A DNA stretch of 64,000 bases from Effrenium voratum (GCA_963377175.1 CAUJNA010001224.1:579001-643000); one strand, 5' to 3'. Positions 44,633 through 56,249 are shown, counted from the first letter of the stretch. The notes: a model not told the origin generated them from the sequence alone. Program-made: numbers and translations.

Positions 44633-46126
44633 AAAAAACATCACATATGGGTTTCCAGGAAGACTCCTTTTGGGGGACCCCGGGGACCCCCTTTTGGGTT
44701 CCGTTTTATTTTGAAAGGGAGACAACTTGCCGCGCTGCCTTCATCCTCAGTGTCCGGGTTCCACGTCCTTAGAAAACACCACAGTCCTGAGAGTTTGGAG
44801 CTCTTTCGTTGCATCTAAAACTTGGCTGGAATTAGGACCCCAGCCAACAAGTATATTTTTTGCCTGGTTAGTGGAAAACAAAGGGACCCCCAAAAAGCCA
44901 AAAAGTCAAAAAAAAGAAAGAGCTATTTCTGGGGAAGAAAAGGGAAGTCAACAAATGTCAAAGGGATTCTTTAATGACAGCGTGCAAAGAAAAAACTGCC
45001 ATAATCGCAAGCAACAGCAGCCGGCAAACGAGGGCTGCACACACACACACATCCACATCGGATCACAGTTGTTGGACGTGTCAACCCTTCTCAAATGGGA
45101 GCCACAAGAAGCTAACGTGTACACGTTCACGTCCAATGTACATCATTGTGATAATTGCTATGTTGTCACTGGAATAATTTGTTGAGAGTGGATTTTAAGA
45201 CAAAATGTGAAAAACAGCTAGCGATCTGTATTGCTCGCTATTGATACACACGTGGACGGGAAAACAAGCGAAGGTACAGTAAACTTTACAGAGTTGACTG
45301 ATACACACTGGAAGCTCAGGACACCGCATGATCGATGTTTCAATGTCGAATCCGGACAAAGCGAGTCTGACACGTGGATTAAGGCCTAAGGATTGCTCCA
45401 TCGGCTACATGTGGCATGGGTGATAGTGCTACACATGATGCCCACCCCTTGGGGTTGCGCTAATTCTTGGATATGCCACTTTGAGCACAATGTCTTTGAG
45501 TGTTGAGTGGACCCAGGACAACTTGCATTCACGTGTTTGGCAAGCTCATTCGCTGCAACCCCTCCTTCTGCGCTGCTGAAAATGCGGACCGGGGCTTCTC
45601 TTCCGGTGCGGATCCAGGTCACAACGCCGCAAGATTGCCAATCCACGTCCAAACTGCCGAACTTGGCTGGGCCTTAAAAAAGCCATTGATCGGTGACATC
45701 CCATGAGCTTGTGGCTCAAACTGAGACACCCGCCGCAGTCATTTGAAAACATACACCAGCAGAGCAATATGCTTCTTCAAGCGGCATTTGCTTGTTCTCT
45801 CAACACCACACAGTGCTCTGCATTGCGCTCTGAGGTCCCCGGCATGGCAAAGCGCTCAGCTGCAGCTACTCTTCTGCTGCTTTTGTGGATCTATGCTACA
45901 ATACGTGGAGCTGCTCAATCTCAGTTGCCCAAAGAACCTGAAAACAAAAGGTTAACCTTTTTGGGGCCATGACTAAAAATGGACAAACAAGGGAAAACTA
46001 AAAGGTCAACAGGTTGGCGTTGGGCAAGTGAGTAGGTTCCTGTAAGCTCCAAAAAAGTCACGTAGGATATTGCAAATGTGTTCCGTGTGTGCTTCTATTG
46101 GCTTTCATTGAGCGAGCCGCGCGGCA
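44633..46126. other. stretch without recognisable gene
   Basis: A partial palindrome lies around 44663-44705 (CCTTTTGGGGGACCCC, GGGGACCCCCTTTTGG). Otherwise there are only chance-length frames and a CA run at 45038-45053. Confidence 0.45.
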
Positions 46127-46408
46127 ATGGCCGGCCGCGCGCAAAGGTGCCCACATGTGCAATGCCATTTTTGTTTTTCTTCTTGGAACAAGACCCAGAT
46201 TGCAGGGCGCAGGTTAGCAGGTGGCTACAGAGTGGACAGGAAATGGTGTTCTTCGTGTAAGCGCATACTTGTAAGTGAGCGGATGCACTTCCAGATTGCT
46301 GCTTGCTTTTATGTGGGCGTGTGTCAACCAAGCTGGTGGACCCTTGAAACCTCAGGGATCGCACCTCCTGAACGGCTTGGGATAAGGCTTCGTTCAATGC
46401 ACGGTTGA
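46127..46408 (+). CDS. cysteine-rich 93-codon frame, possible small zinc-binding protein
   Basis: A true ATG in a fair context (GGCAATGG). The N-terminal third has Cys/His spaced like a metal site (RCPHVQCHFC), and about 30 residues later WCSSCKR, so two potential Cys pairs are present. The rest includes YVGVCQPSWWTLETSG. A GTAAGTGAG word inside (46273) could be a splice donor instead. The zinc-binding idea is inference from spacing alone, and no named finger type fits exactly. Confidence 0.22.
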   Translation: MAGRAQRCPHVQCHFCFSSWNKTQIAGRRLAGGYRVDRKWCSSCKRILVSERMHFQIAACFYVGVCQPSWWTLETSGIAPPERLGIRLRSMHG

Positions 46409-46609
46409 TTTTGATGTACACTTGTCTGACACTGGGAAAAACTCAAACCCAACACATGTCTGTCTATACACGGACCCAATGGAAGCCTGAGGGCAGTCCA
46501 ATCCCGATGGGCAAACAAGCTTCGCAGGATTGAAGATCAACGCGAGTTAAGGCACCGCCATGGAACAACGTGATGCCCTTTGGTTAGAACCCTCGATAAC
46601 CCTCGGTAC

Positions 46610-46741
46610 CTTCTGGTTTTTTGGCAAACATCTGCGGGGCTTGTTGTAGCACTGCCCTGCTTCGGACTTTCAAGTCCTCTGCCAATGCTTCCTCGTTTGA
46701 CTTGACGCCAACATGAGCACCTTGTGAGCATGCCAGCAAGT
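46610..46741 (-). CDS. candidate internal exon of an unidentified gene
   Basis: On the minus strand, the acceptor CTCCTCGTTCCAG ends just before 46741. The exon is 132 bases: two bases, 43 codons, one base. It ends at GAAG-GTACCG (46610/46609). The product contains GVKSNEEALAEDLKVRSRAV and LQQAPQMFAKKPE. About a quarter of residues are Asp, Glu or Lys, clearly above random, and the middle could form a helix. This is one of the two best single-exon candidates. A family D element lies about 75 bp upstream, probably within the intron. The protein is unknown. Confidence 0.4.
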
Positions 46742-46816
46742 CTGGAACGAGGAGCTGGCAGCGAACCAGAAAGAGGAACATAATGTAAGGGGCTAATTTT
46801 GAAAGAGGAACACACC

Positions 46817-46936
46817 GTGCTGGTGCTCAAAAGGGAATGAGGGAGCGACCTCCTATAAACCATCCCTTGTGCTTCCTTAAAGGGAATCACTAGGTTCATT
46901 CCCAACAGACCTGGGTCATTCCCTACTGGGCACCAC
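46817..46936 (+). mobile_element. inverted-repeat element, family D (D2)
   Basis: About 120 bp, GTGCTGGTGCTC and AAGGGAATGAGGGAGCGACC at the left, CCTATAAACCATCCCTTGTG in the middle, and GGTCATTCCCTACTGGGCAC at the right. It contains an extra 20-bp GGTTCATTCCC-like duplication compared with 49095-49191. The 200-codon minus-strand frame 46537-47139 runs through it and is not one protein. Confidence 0.8.
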
Positions 46937-48129
46937 CAAGACAGGGTCATCAAGAGCTCATGTAAACTAGGCAATTCAAATACTAGGCGTTGCCATGAAG
47001 AACGACTGCTGCGGGCTTCTGTTGCAACCAATACCCCCTTGTCCCCGAAACTCAGGTGCAGGCTACCGACGGGTGCAGTAGACCAGCCTTGGGATGGAAT
47101 TGCACCACGTCGCGTGATACGGGACGCCAGCCACAACAATGCATACTCTAGAAGACTGTGCTACGGTATATACACCAAGCCAGAAAGAACAGTTTGTTGA
47201 TGTACGCGAATTTCAGCAACCAAAACACACTCACTCGGCTGATTCCAGGTGCCTTGCGCGAGCTGCGTGCTATCAGTGGCTGACACTGGTTGACTTTTTG
47301 GTATTAACGGGCTCGACGAAGGGCATAGTGATCCAAACAACTCCGTTTCAACATGCCAAACGCACATGCGCGCCAGTCAGTTTCGTATCCCATCAAACTT
47401 ACATGACTCTTCTGACGCACGCACGGCAACGTGTAGCAAGCCACGTGCGCGCAAATCTTTTGTCCAGACCCAAAACAATTTTCACCCACACACACACAAT
47501 TCACACTATTGCTGTCACCATACAGCAGAAGCAAGTATCGCGCCCCAAGCGTTAAAAGAACCGAGCTACATCGAATAGCCGAGCTACATGGTTGAGTATG
47601 TGCTCGTGCTCCGCAGCTTGCCTCTTTCCTAGCTGTCTGTCAAGGATGGCTTCATTCAGCATGTTTGACATAGGCGACCCCCCAGTGACATTCTACTGGC
47701 TAACCAAGGTGGCATTCTTGTGGAATAACACAGAACCCAGCAAGCCCTTGTTTTGGAGGCCCCTCTTTTTCTACCTAAATCCGCGGAGGACATTTCTGTA
47801 TACCTTTGCACACGCCGGTTGCCTCGGCAAACCAAGTCGCCCGACGTTTCAATGTGGCTTGAGACTGGCATGGGCTGGCCTGCGGCAAGCGATTGGCAGG
47901 TGTCGAATCCTGGCCTATTCCCATTTAGTGGGAAATATGATTTTGTTTTTGTGGTTTTCCCCTATGGTCATCCCATGTAAAGGAACTTCTGATCAACCAA
48001 AATGTCTGCGGTCGGGATCCTGCCGCACGTGCGTCCTGCTCCAATGATCAACACATCTTGCTTCACCGGGACCTGTAAGACAGATTAAGCTCGGCTCCGG
48101 AAACCGCCATCTTCGCGAGAATAAAAATC
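46937..48129. other. stretch without recognisable gene
   Basis: A hydrophobic plus-strand frame (47592-48047, 151 codons) is within chance length and has low charge. Nothing else is supported. Confidence 0.4.
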
Positions 48130-48130
48130 A

Positions 48131-48860
48131 CTTTCGCGGACCCCATCGCGGAACTTTCGCGGGGCTGTTTGCAGAACATTTATCACAAAAGTAGTAGACG
48201 AAGTACACTTTCGCAGCCCCACCTCGAAAGTCGCAGCTTTTCAATACGAAAGTAGTACAAAAAGTGAACTTCCGCAGCCCGGCTTGAATGTCGCAACTTT
48301 TCAATACGAAAGTAGAACGCAAACTAAACTTCAGCAGCCTCGAAAGGCAAAACTGTTTAATACGAAAGTAGTACACAAAGTAAACTTCCGCAGCCCCAGT
48401 TCGAAAGTCGCGACCTTTCAGTTCCAAAGTACCACGCGAAGCGCGCTTCCAGCTCCAGCTCACAAGCCGTTAGCTACACACGAGAGGACCCGCTGGCCTC
48501 ATGTCCGGAAACTTGCGGGGAGGTCCATCGACTTTCGCGAAACTTTCGCGTATCGTACTCCAAACATTCGCGAAAACCCGGCTGGAAGTTGCACTCAAAT
48601 TGACCCAAAAGCTTCAAAACTCCTAGAAGCTGGAGTCTGCTGGCTGGGGGTTGCTTTTGCAGCGGCGTCTTCTGCGGCGACACTCAGGCTGCGCATTCCC
48701 AGACCAACTTTAGTCTGCAGGCATTCTGCGCGTGCACTGCCGGTAAATACACATAATTCATCACTCCAGCTTCCTGGTAGCAAGCCACCCTTACACAAAA
48801 CTTTCGCGAAAAAAAAAATAACTTCCGCGACCCCCTTCGCGGAACTTTCGCGGAGGTCAA
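48131..48860. repeat. TTTCGCG-rich region with about 60-bp tandem array
   Basis: Five units starting ACTTYCGCAGCC at about 48153, 48207, 48269, 48329 and 48384. Each ends with TACGAAAGTAGTACRMAAAG-like sequence, and the period is 54-62 bp. The array (48153-48442) is flanked by a longer motif: CTTTCGCGGACCCC with GCGGAACTTTCGCGG at 48132, and CTTCCGCGACCCCC with GCGGAACTTTCGCGG at 48821. Further TTTCGCGAAAC words lie near 48533. The 265-codon plus frame is a product of the repeat. Confidence 0.85.
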
Positions 48861-49094
48861 CGCCAAGACCAAAAGGTCTTCCCTTTCATAGCTCAATACA
48901 AGGACCTTTCGGACGACTCATATATATATATATATATACTTACATGTCAAGCAACACTTTGGGAACATATTTAGACACTTGGAATACCAAGAGCAGAAAC
49001 ACCCTGGAACTCCTCACGCTTGCTTTGAAAAAAAGGCGACCTACATCTACCGACTCGCATGTCTCCGAGCTAATACAATGAATTGTAGCAGTGC

Positions 49095-49191
49095 TTGCTG
49101 GTGCTCAGCAGGGAATGTGGGAATGATCCCTACAAACCATCCCCTATTATGGTTTCTTGTATTTCTTCATTCCCTACTGAGCACCAGCAAG
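49095..49191. mobile_element. inverted-repeat element, family D, best copy (D3)
   Basis: 97 bp. The left end CTTGCTGGTGCTCAGCAGGG plus AATG and the complement of the right end agree at 23 of 24 positions. The core GATCCCTACAAACCATCCCC is shared with D1 and D2. Non-coding. Confidence 0.9.
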
Positions 49192-49804
49192 AAGTGTTTC
49201 GCGTCTATTGCATCAAGCCCCTGTTTCAACACATGCACCTCAGCTGCGCCCGTGTGTGGCGGGACTCAGGAAGTCGCAGGGTCAAATGACGGTCCGGTAC
49301 AAGACATTGGCCGGTGATGCTACTTTGACCCTGAAATGGGTATGTGTAGAAAATAGGGGATCCCAATTAAGAAGAGCGCACCCAAATAAGGGTAGCTCAC
49401 AGCCCTCCCAAACGTTTCGTGAGATTGCTAATATGTGTTCCCGAGAAGTCCATCCTTCTTCGCCCAACTCGACTGCAACAGGTGCGAACCTGACATTGAG
49501 CAGGCTCCTCCTGCTGGGCAGTTAGTTCTCCGCACCAACTCCACTGCCAAGGGCTACAAAATGCGCCCCTTGCCCGAAAAGGCAACAACATGGAGATAGA
49601 ATGGGGCCTCCACAAGGAGGAACGAACCGGGCCGATGCCAGCAACAACCCGAGTCCGATCAGTCAGATTTCGGCTCCACTGAAAAAAAACAGCCATGGAT
49701 TGTTCCTGGGCGTTTTGTAACACTCACAAACCGGAAATAAGGAATCCCGAAGTACGGAACCTTCATTTTGGATGAGGTAGTTTTGCCCCCAGTTGAGGGC
49801 GTCA

Positions 49805-50584
49805 TCATTTGCCCACATTTCTTGATTCCAGATCCTGAGCGCTACTTGATGACAGCTGCCCCTGACAGTCCAAATAGGTCCTTCGCCTTGCCCTTCTTGG
49901 GGAGGTGTTAAAATTGCCCCAGGTTTCAACCCCTGAACGATAGGTGACTATAAACATCCTCGAAGCCTCGACTCGAAGCAACAGCACCTGTTCCAAAAGG
50001 CAACAGCCCTTCGCACTGGAGCATCTCAGCATCGATGCCAAGGAGGACCCGAAGTGGTCCGGAACATCGAAGCTTACATTCCGCCTTGGTGATATGTTCA
50101 GGACACTCTTTCCAGTGCTGATATTCCACTGCGAGGGAGTCCAAGGGCAAAGAGGGCAAGATGAGGCCCAAGGGCAACACATCTTTTCCGGGCAAAAGGC
50201 CTGGCGCCCGGAACACAATGTTTCTGGCCAATTCACGCGGGTGCATCTAGAACACCTTTCAGGAGCGTAGTTTGCAGATCCGCAAAGCTTTGTGAATGAC
50301 TTTCTGCTTGTGGCAAAGGCTACCAGACACGAGGCACTCAGGATCTCACATCGCGTCATTGGACCTGGACCAACCCCCCTGGTTGATAAACCGCAAATTT
50401 GTCCCACTTCACTTTGAATCCGGGCTCGACATTCTAGCTCACTGGACAACACCAAAGCGGCGTCCTTGGGCGGAGTGCTGATGTCGAACACCTGCAGGTG
50501 TATCGGACTGCAAAAGGCCCCCCCTCGGCTCCAAACGAGGAGTCCGAGGTCAAACACCGGCTGCTTGCATTCACCATCAAGCAA
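49805..50584 (-). CDS. long unidentified frames, two overlapping readings
   Basis: A 259-codon frame starts at TTG. It is very Cys-rich (for example CSRCTRVNWPETLC), which suggests a wrong frame. Inside it, 49926-50246 is open in another frame (106 codons, ATG) and reads more like a protein: HPRELARNIVFRAPGLLPGK, then LRVLLGIDAEMLQCEGLLPF and GTGAVASSRGF. That last part faintly recalls the closing segment of retroelement aspartic proteases (hydrophobic LLG-D, then a G after the loop), but the catalytic D-T/S-G motif was not found. This could be a degraded retroelement or chance. Confidence 0.22.
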   Translation of the reverse strand: MLDGECKQPVFDLGLLVWSRGGAFCSPIHLQVFDISTPPKDAALVLSSELECRARIQSEVGQICGLSTRGVGPGPMTRCEILSASCLVAFATSRKSFTKLCGSANYAPERCSRCTRVNWPETLCSGRQAFCPEKMCCPWASSCPLCPWTPSQWNISTGKSVLNISPRRNVSFDVPDHFGSSLASMLRCSSAKGCCLLEQVLLLRVEASRMFIVTYRSGVETWGNFNTSPRRARRRTYLDCQGQLSSSSAQDLESRNVGK

Positions 50585-53500
50585 TTGTCAGATAAAAATG
50601 ATCTGGAGCCGTCGTCACGCCCAAAACACAAAACCACCGCAGTCAGACGGAAAGCATGGAGCCCAATCAACACCAAGGTTTGTGGCTTCGAGGGTTCGCA
50701 TTTCACTTTTCAAAAATAATCCCACATGAACAGCGGCATGCTTTGTTTGTGTTTCCTTTTTTTTTTTTTTGCGGCCCACCTACTTTAACGCATGGCCGTA
50801 CACGTGGGTTTGCTCGGCAAACAGCTGCTCCCTTCACCAGCCTCATGCACGGAGGACTGCGAACCTGGCGCTTGCCAGACCACGGCTTAGTTATTGAATC
50901 TGACCTCCTTCGTTTCTGACCCTGCATGTCTTTCGTTTTGCCGACTTGGAGGGGTTGTTTTACACGCATCTTTTGGGAAACTCACCCTGGAGGTGTGAGA
51001 GCGGCTGTTCCCCGAAAAGGCTCAGGGGGACGGCTGAAGCAGCAGTTGAAAGCCACACAAACAACGACATGCCGCTGCATAGTAAGACCGCCCAAAACTC
51101 AGTGGGCTTTTCCAATAGAAGGCAAACCTCCGGGACTTAAACGCAACAGGCGCATGGTAAGAGCGGAAGCCTCCGGGTGACTGAAGACAGGACCACCGCA
51201 CATGGCGTGGAACTTCCTAACAGCGCTTAACGGGATCCGACACACGTTTCTCAGTTGTTCTTAAGCAAAATCCTTAAACAACCACAAGAACATAACCACT
51301 ACAGTAATTAGCGCAGGTGGTTTCTTCATTTCTAGTGACTAAGCTGTTCGTGGATTTAGCAGCAATCTCACTGGCCTCAGGTGCAATCACCCTGACGGGC
51401 AACCATGGTCGAGCGCCTGTTTGTGACGTCCCAAGGGCAGAACAAGCTGGCCCCAAATCATCAATTTCTTTGCTGGCCAAAACGAAGGGGAACACAGACC
51501 CAAACAAAAACGGGCTCGCAAGAAGATGCCCTTTAGTGGCAGTGTTTTGGGGTTCTCTTTGCTATCAACATTTTCCCCGGTTGTTTGTCTTTTTTTGGGG
51601 GATCCAGCTCGGGCCCAGCTCTTCGTTTCTCAGGGGTGCTTAGCTTAATTGTTTACGGTCGGTGCTGTGGAATTCCAAAGTAGCAATACCAAACAAAATA
51701 AGTATGGATCTGCGGTATATGTTAGCCCATGTGTTATCCCAACTCCAGCGCATGCCCAACCCCAACTAAGGCACTGTTTAGGAGGTTCGCGTTAAAGCAG
51801 GTAGCTTGCCTAGCACGCTGCCAGTCTTCGACTGTCCAACTTTGCGGCGAGTTAAACCGGTGCTCATGCTACCAAGCTCAAGAACATATAAAGGATCCTC
51901 ACAAAGGTATCGCCAGCAAGGAATGGTTTGTTCGTCAGCGCCGCGTTGAAAGCGACATAACGCAACTACAGAACCCAGCAGTTGAACCAGCGTTGGGCCT
52001 GTTTGGGGGCATCCTTCACAGGTCAATCCGAGATTCACCACGTTGCGACTCAAGACTACTTAACTGCGAAATAGCTTCTTTCGTGCAAAGCTGTACGTTT
52101 TGGCACCCAAAGTTGCGCACACCAATTTGTTGCTTGAAACTGTAGATTGCACTCCCTGCCCGAGACCAAAGGCCTTGCACGCTCCAAAACAAAGAAATCC
52201 GGGCATGCAACCAACGACTTCAATTCGGGTTCCAAAGTGGCAACCAAAGTGGCTACCCATTTGAAACTGTTGGGACCCAAAAAAAACCCGCGACTGAAAC
52301 GGAAAAAAAGGGCGAAAACAAACGAGCCTCCAGGACTTGGGCCCGTCCTGGGCGGGGACTCGCAAGGTGTGAGTGTGCGTGTGCAAGAAACGTGTGGCGA
52401 TGCCTGTGACGAGACTTTGTTTATTTATCTTAACGTCATGTCCATATGTCCTGTTTATCGATCCATGTGCCTAAGTGCAGATCTGTTTGGAAGTGGAATA
52501 GCTACTATGATTGAAGCGATGTGTCTCGCAGGCAACTCCCAAAGGGCCTAATCTCAAGGAACAGCTGGATTGGACTGTACATCATTAGTGTTTAGGTTGT
52601 ACACTCCGACGAGCTGAACAACTTTCAACACAGGGCTACAAAATAAGTGCGCAAAGCTGCAAACACATGTTGGAAACCGAGCTACCCAGTGCAACTCCAT
52701 TTGACAGCAACCGGTTGTGAAATTTTCCGGGCGAGCATAAGATCAACCACTTCAACCCGTGATTGCACCTCCACAGCCCTTGCTTTGAAGCCAAGCCCGA
52801 AATCGAACGTCCAATCCTGAAGTAGATACAGCATGGATGTCAATTCACCTTGTCCTGCAAGCTTCACCTAAACATCCGCTTTGCGAAGCCCGCTGTCCTC
52901 CCATCCTTGGCTTCTGGCTGTTCCCCTGCGAGCACAAGCCACGCGAATCCCCCCCCAACCCCCAGCAAACGGGTTTGCCTGGAGCCTGCCACCGTCTATC
53001 ACCACAGCCCTCTGCTTGAACTGCTATCACCGACGAAACAGCACTAGGAACCTCTCAATCCACGTGCTTGATGCACCAAGCAGAATGAGCACCTTTCTAA
53101 GGGTTGATTCCCCATTCTTTCCAAGCATCGTTCTTTTCGAAAACCGGCCGTTTCTCTGGGTCTCCGGAGTTTTTCTAGAAACAAGGATCCCTGGAAAGAA
53201 TGGGGAAGGTAGCACTAGAACCTTCTTGAGACCTGATGGCTCACTGTCAACACAAGTCCCAAGCAGTCTGCCTTGGCCAAGAGCTTCAGCAGATGTCCCA
53301 TTCCTGTCAGCCGATAGAGCAAGATAGCAGTTTGTCCTTCAAAATGGGTGGATACGTACAATCCCCATCCCCAATCCCAAGTGGGCACCACCACAAGGGA
53401 AGCCAAAAGACTATCTGGCATAGGCTCTGGATTGATTTTGAACCAAGGTTAGGACAAAGGCGTGAGATGAGTTTACCGTATCAAGTTGGTGGTGACCATG

Positions 53501-54807
53501 TACAACTTCATGGATCTACTGCTCTGGGCTCATTTGCCTACCATATCTTAGATACAAACAGCAGAGTGCCTGCGTAGCATACGAGTGCATTGCATGCTGC
53601 GTCTGCTGACTTCGCACATGTCGCAACTTGTTCGTGCCATTCAGCTTTCAACAAGAGGTGGGCAAAGGGCTGTCTCACATGCCCGGATGTTTGAGCTCCC
53701 TCGCAAGCCATCTCACTACTCTCATGGTCATACACTTTGTGGGATGTCACGCAGGCCAACAAATCCTGCAATGTCTGAACAACAAGTCAAAAGTGAACAC
53801 AAGTCAGCACACAGAGACACATACACGCTATCACGCTATCACGCTACCATATTCTGCCAATGCCCTTTGGGTCATATCTTGACCGTCTCTCAGAAGCACG
53901 GCTTCCTTTTGCAAAGCCTTGGGCCTGTGAACCTGCAGCTACCAGTCAGGCACATCCAGACATCCTGCAAGCGTCCGCAGTCCTGGATGCAGGATCTCCT
54001 GAACAGGTCGCGGTTGCAACATAAAGCCATTGGACGCTGGGCAATCATCCAGGTGTCAACCAGCTATCAAACTAAAGGTTTCAGGCTGCCAATCCTGCCC
54101 ACTCACCGCAAAACATGCTAACAAGGCGAGCAAGTGACTGCCAGGCGAAGATGGCCCAAGCTGCGTATGCACAACCAACCCCTGGAGTTCGAACGTGCTC
54201 ACGATGCAAGCGGAATGGGTTTCCCTGTATCAGGCCATGCCAATTGCGCGCAGACTGCATGTTATGATAAGCACCTTTGCCTTCATGCGCACACTGCACA
54301 AGCACAGCTAGGTACATGCGCACATCCCCAGCTTTGCAAGCCTCGATATGCTTGGGAAAGCGAGTCGCCCCTCTCTACAGGTTTCGTGGCTCGCAGTCAA
54401 ACAAAACATGCACAGAATCGCCCGTGCACACACCGGCAAGCGCATCACGATTCCAACTATACATGAAAGCATGTCTTGCACATTTATATGTGTAGATCCT
54501 TCCAGCAAGGATCATGCAGTGGAACGCTGACAAGCCAAACACTGACAATTGATACATCTCCGCTTGCAATTCCTCTTCGGGACTTTGTCTCGTATCTTGC
54601 GAAGTGTCGCAGCTGCTAATGGTTTCCTATGGTGTCCCACCACCAAACACGCAGCATCTCTTCATGCCCAGCGCTTTACGAAACTCGCGATTACCACCGA
54701 TTGGAACATCCGTCTCGCATCATTGCCCAGCTCCTCGGCTTGCCTGCGGTCAGAAGGTCAGACTATGCGATGCCCGTAGAGGATGTGGCAGGATGTGGGA
54801 CTTTTTC
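50585..54807. other. long stretch without recognisable gene
   Basis: A T14 run at 50757-50770 is the only simple repeat. Plus-strand frames of 113 codons (53236-53577) and 178 codons (53585-54121) are near the chance limit and lack domains or clean splice borders. No dispersed family copy was recognised. Confidence 0.45.
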
Positions 54808-54906
54808 GTGTCCCCCGGTTTCTTGAGGGAAACTTGGCGAATCCCCAGGTTTGGTTTATTTCCCCTAAAAAGGAGAACCCCTGGGTTTAAGTCTCCCTCA
54901 GTCAAA
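54808..54906 (+). mobile_element. dispersed repeat, family F relative (F4)
   Basis: CGTGTCCCCCGGTTTCTTGA with GGGAAACTT at the left and AAGTCTCCCTCAGTC at the right form imperfect inverted arms (54819-54835 and 54889-54906). CCCCAGGTTT and CCCCTGGGTTT lie between. The CGTGTC...GAGGG start is shared with 25036 and 56165. Confidence 0.45.
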
Positions 54907-55836
54907 AAGTGGAACCCTGAGTCCCCCCCTGTTGGGCAACTTCGGGATGAGCGATCAGAGTTGGACTTGCTATCCATCAGGATTTGTCTTAGTTGCCGAG
55001 GGTGCATTCTGCGGATGCTTCTGCGGACTCATTCAGATCTGCCCAAAGGGTCACAATAACCAGCTCAGTCGTCGGACAGACCACGTGCTCGTTCAAAATG
55101 GGCTGAGCTTGGGAGGGACACATAGGCCAAGAGTGCAATGCAAGATGGTGTTCATAACTAGGGCCTCACTTCCGGAAAGGCAAAGCAAATGCCAAACAGA
55201 AGCCTTGTGGATTCCTGCATGGAAACAGTCATGCCGAGCCACCTCGGCCCCCTGAGCTGTTTGCATTGTTGGCAAGGAAAGCACCGAGCAAACAAAGGTA
55301 TTCCTCGTGCCGGCTTTGTGCATTCCAGAAGCCATTTTGTTCACCTGTTTGTTCACGTGTAGCTCGAACGGGATAGTAACGTGCAGTGCCTTGCGTTGGC
55401 TCGCTGGCGACTCTTTCCGTTATCCCATCTCTAAAGTTCTTTCGAAGCTTTCAGGTAAGTGATGTTCTTAATCAACATACCAAGACATCCGGGAAATTAG
55501 GATTTATTGTAGTATATTATTGGACCTTACTAAGACATTTAGGACATCAAGCTTGGCTGACCACGGCTGGACGCCATTTGCCCCTTGCCAACAACAACGC
55601 CCCAAGTGTTGGGCCGCAGTGGACATGGGATGCGTCGTCTTCTCACGCCTTCAGCTGCCCATCACGCTTGGAGATGGGAAGGCCTGGCGCGCGCAAGAGC
55701 CACGTTGGCCTGTGAATGGATTTGACACTCCGAACGAGTCTGACAGAGAAGCCAAGAGGGAGCCATATGTCCAACTGTCGAGGAAATCCCATACTAAATT
55801 GATGCTGCCGTAGCCAGTACCCACAAGCCAGTAATC

Positions 55837-56163
55837 ATGCACTGCTCCATGGAAGCTGTAAACCTCACCCATATCCCGCAAGGCCTGATTTGTGGCACAA
55901 AAGCTATTGCCGATTTGGGTCGACAGGTCCTGGAACTCGAGTTGAAACTGGGGCTTGAGCCAAAGTGCCAAAGCTTCCCGCTACCAAAGCTGGAGGGCCT
56001 TGAATGCATCGCCACTTTGGAGGGAACTTGCGGGACTGGTTCCACGCATCAAATAATGATCGAAGCAGGCCTTAAGGTTGATCCTCTGACCAGAACATTT
56101 CAGCTAGCGATACATCCTGAATGTGCTAGGATCAGGATCCTGTGCTCCAGGCCATTGATGTAG
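55837..56163 (+). CDS. unidentified 108-codon frame, good coding composition
   Basis: A true ATG and stop. The product begins MHCSMEAVNLTHIPQGLICG and contains AIADLGRQVLELELKLGLEP, then LPKLEGLECIATLEGTC and EAGLKVDPLTRTF. Nine Glu, five Lys and two Asp are counted. A leucine/glutamate-rich segment at residues about 25-45 could be helical. The frame opens at 55809 after a stop, with AG sites at 55820-55830, so it may be a last exon. It ends ten bases before a family F repeat. No family was recognised. Confidence 0.33.
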   Translation: MHCSMEAVNLTHIPQGLICGTKAIADLGRQVLELELKLGLEPKCQSFPLPKLEGLECIATLEGTCGTGSTHQIMIEAGLKVDPLTRTFQLAIHPECARIRILCSRPLM

Positions 56164-56164
56164 G

Positions 56165-56249
56165 CGTGTCCCGTTTTGAGGGTACCCCTTCTTTGGTGGG
56201 TTTAAAGGCATATAAAAGCAATCAAAAGGACAACCGCATTTTGGGATTC
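56165..56249 (+). mobile_element. dispersed repeat, family F (F3)
   Basis: CGTGTCCCGTTTTGAGGGTA, CCCCTTCTTTGGTGGGTT, AATCAAAAGGACAACCGC and ATTTTGGGATTCCCTGG, colinear with 25036-25112 but with an extra 11 bp (GCATATAAAAG). Non-coding. Confidence 0.75.

Noticed and set aside
46537..47139. 200-codon minus-strand frame
   Set aside because: It passes through element D2 and overlaps, in another frame, the better-bounded exon at 46610-46741.
48284..49081. 265-codon plus-strand frame
   Set aside because: Its first part is the 60-bp tandem array and it crosses a TA microsatellite. There is no independent coding sign.
50757..50770. Retroposed gene marked by a poly-T/poly-A tail
   Set aside because: No coding frame or target duplication is visible next to the T14 run. 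The same holds for the A16 run at 30859-30874.
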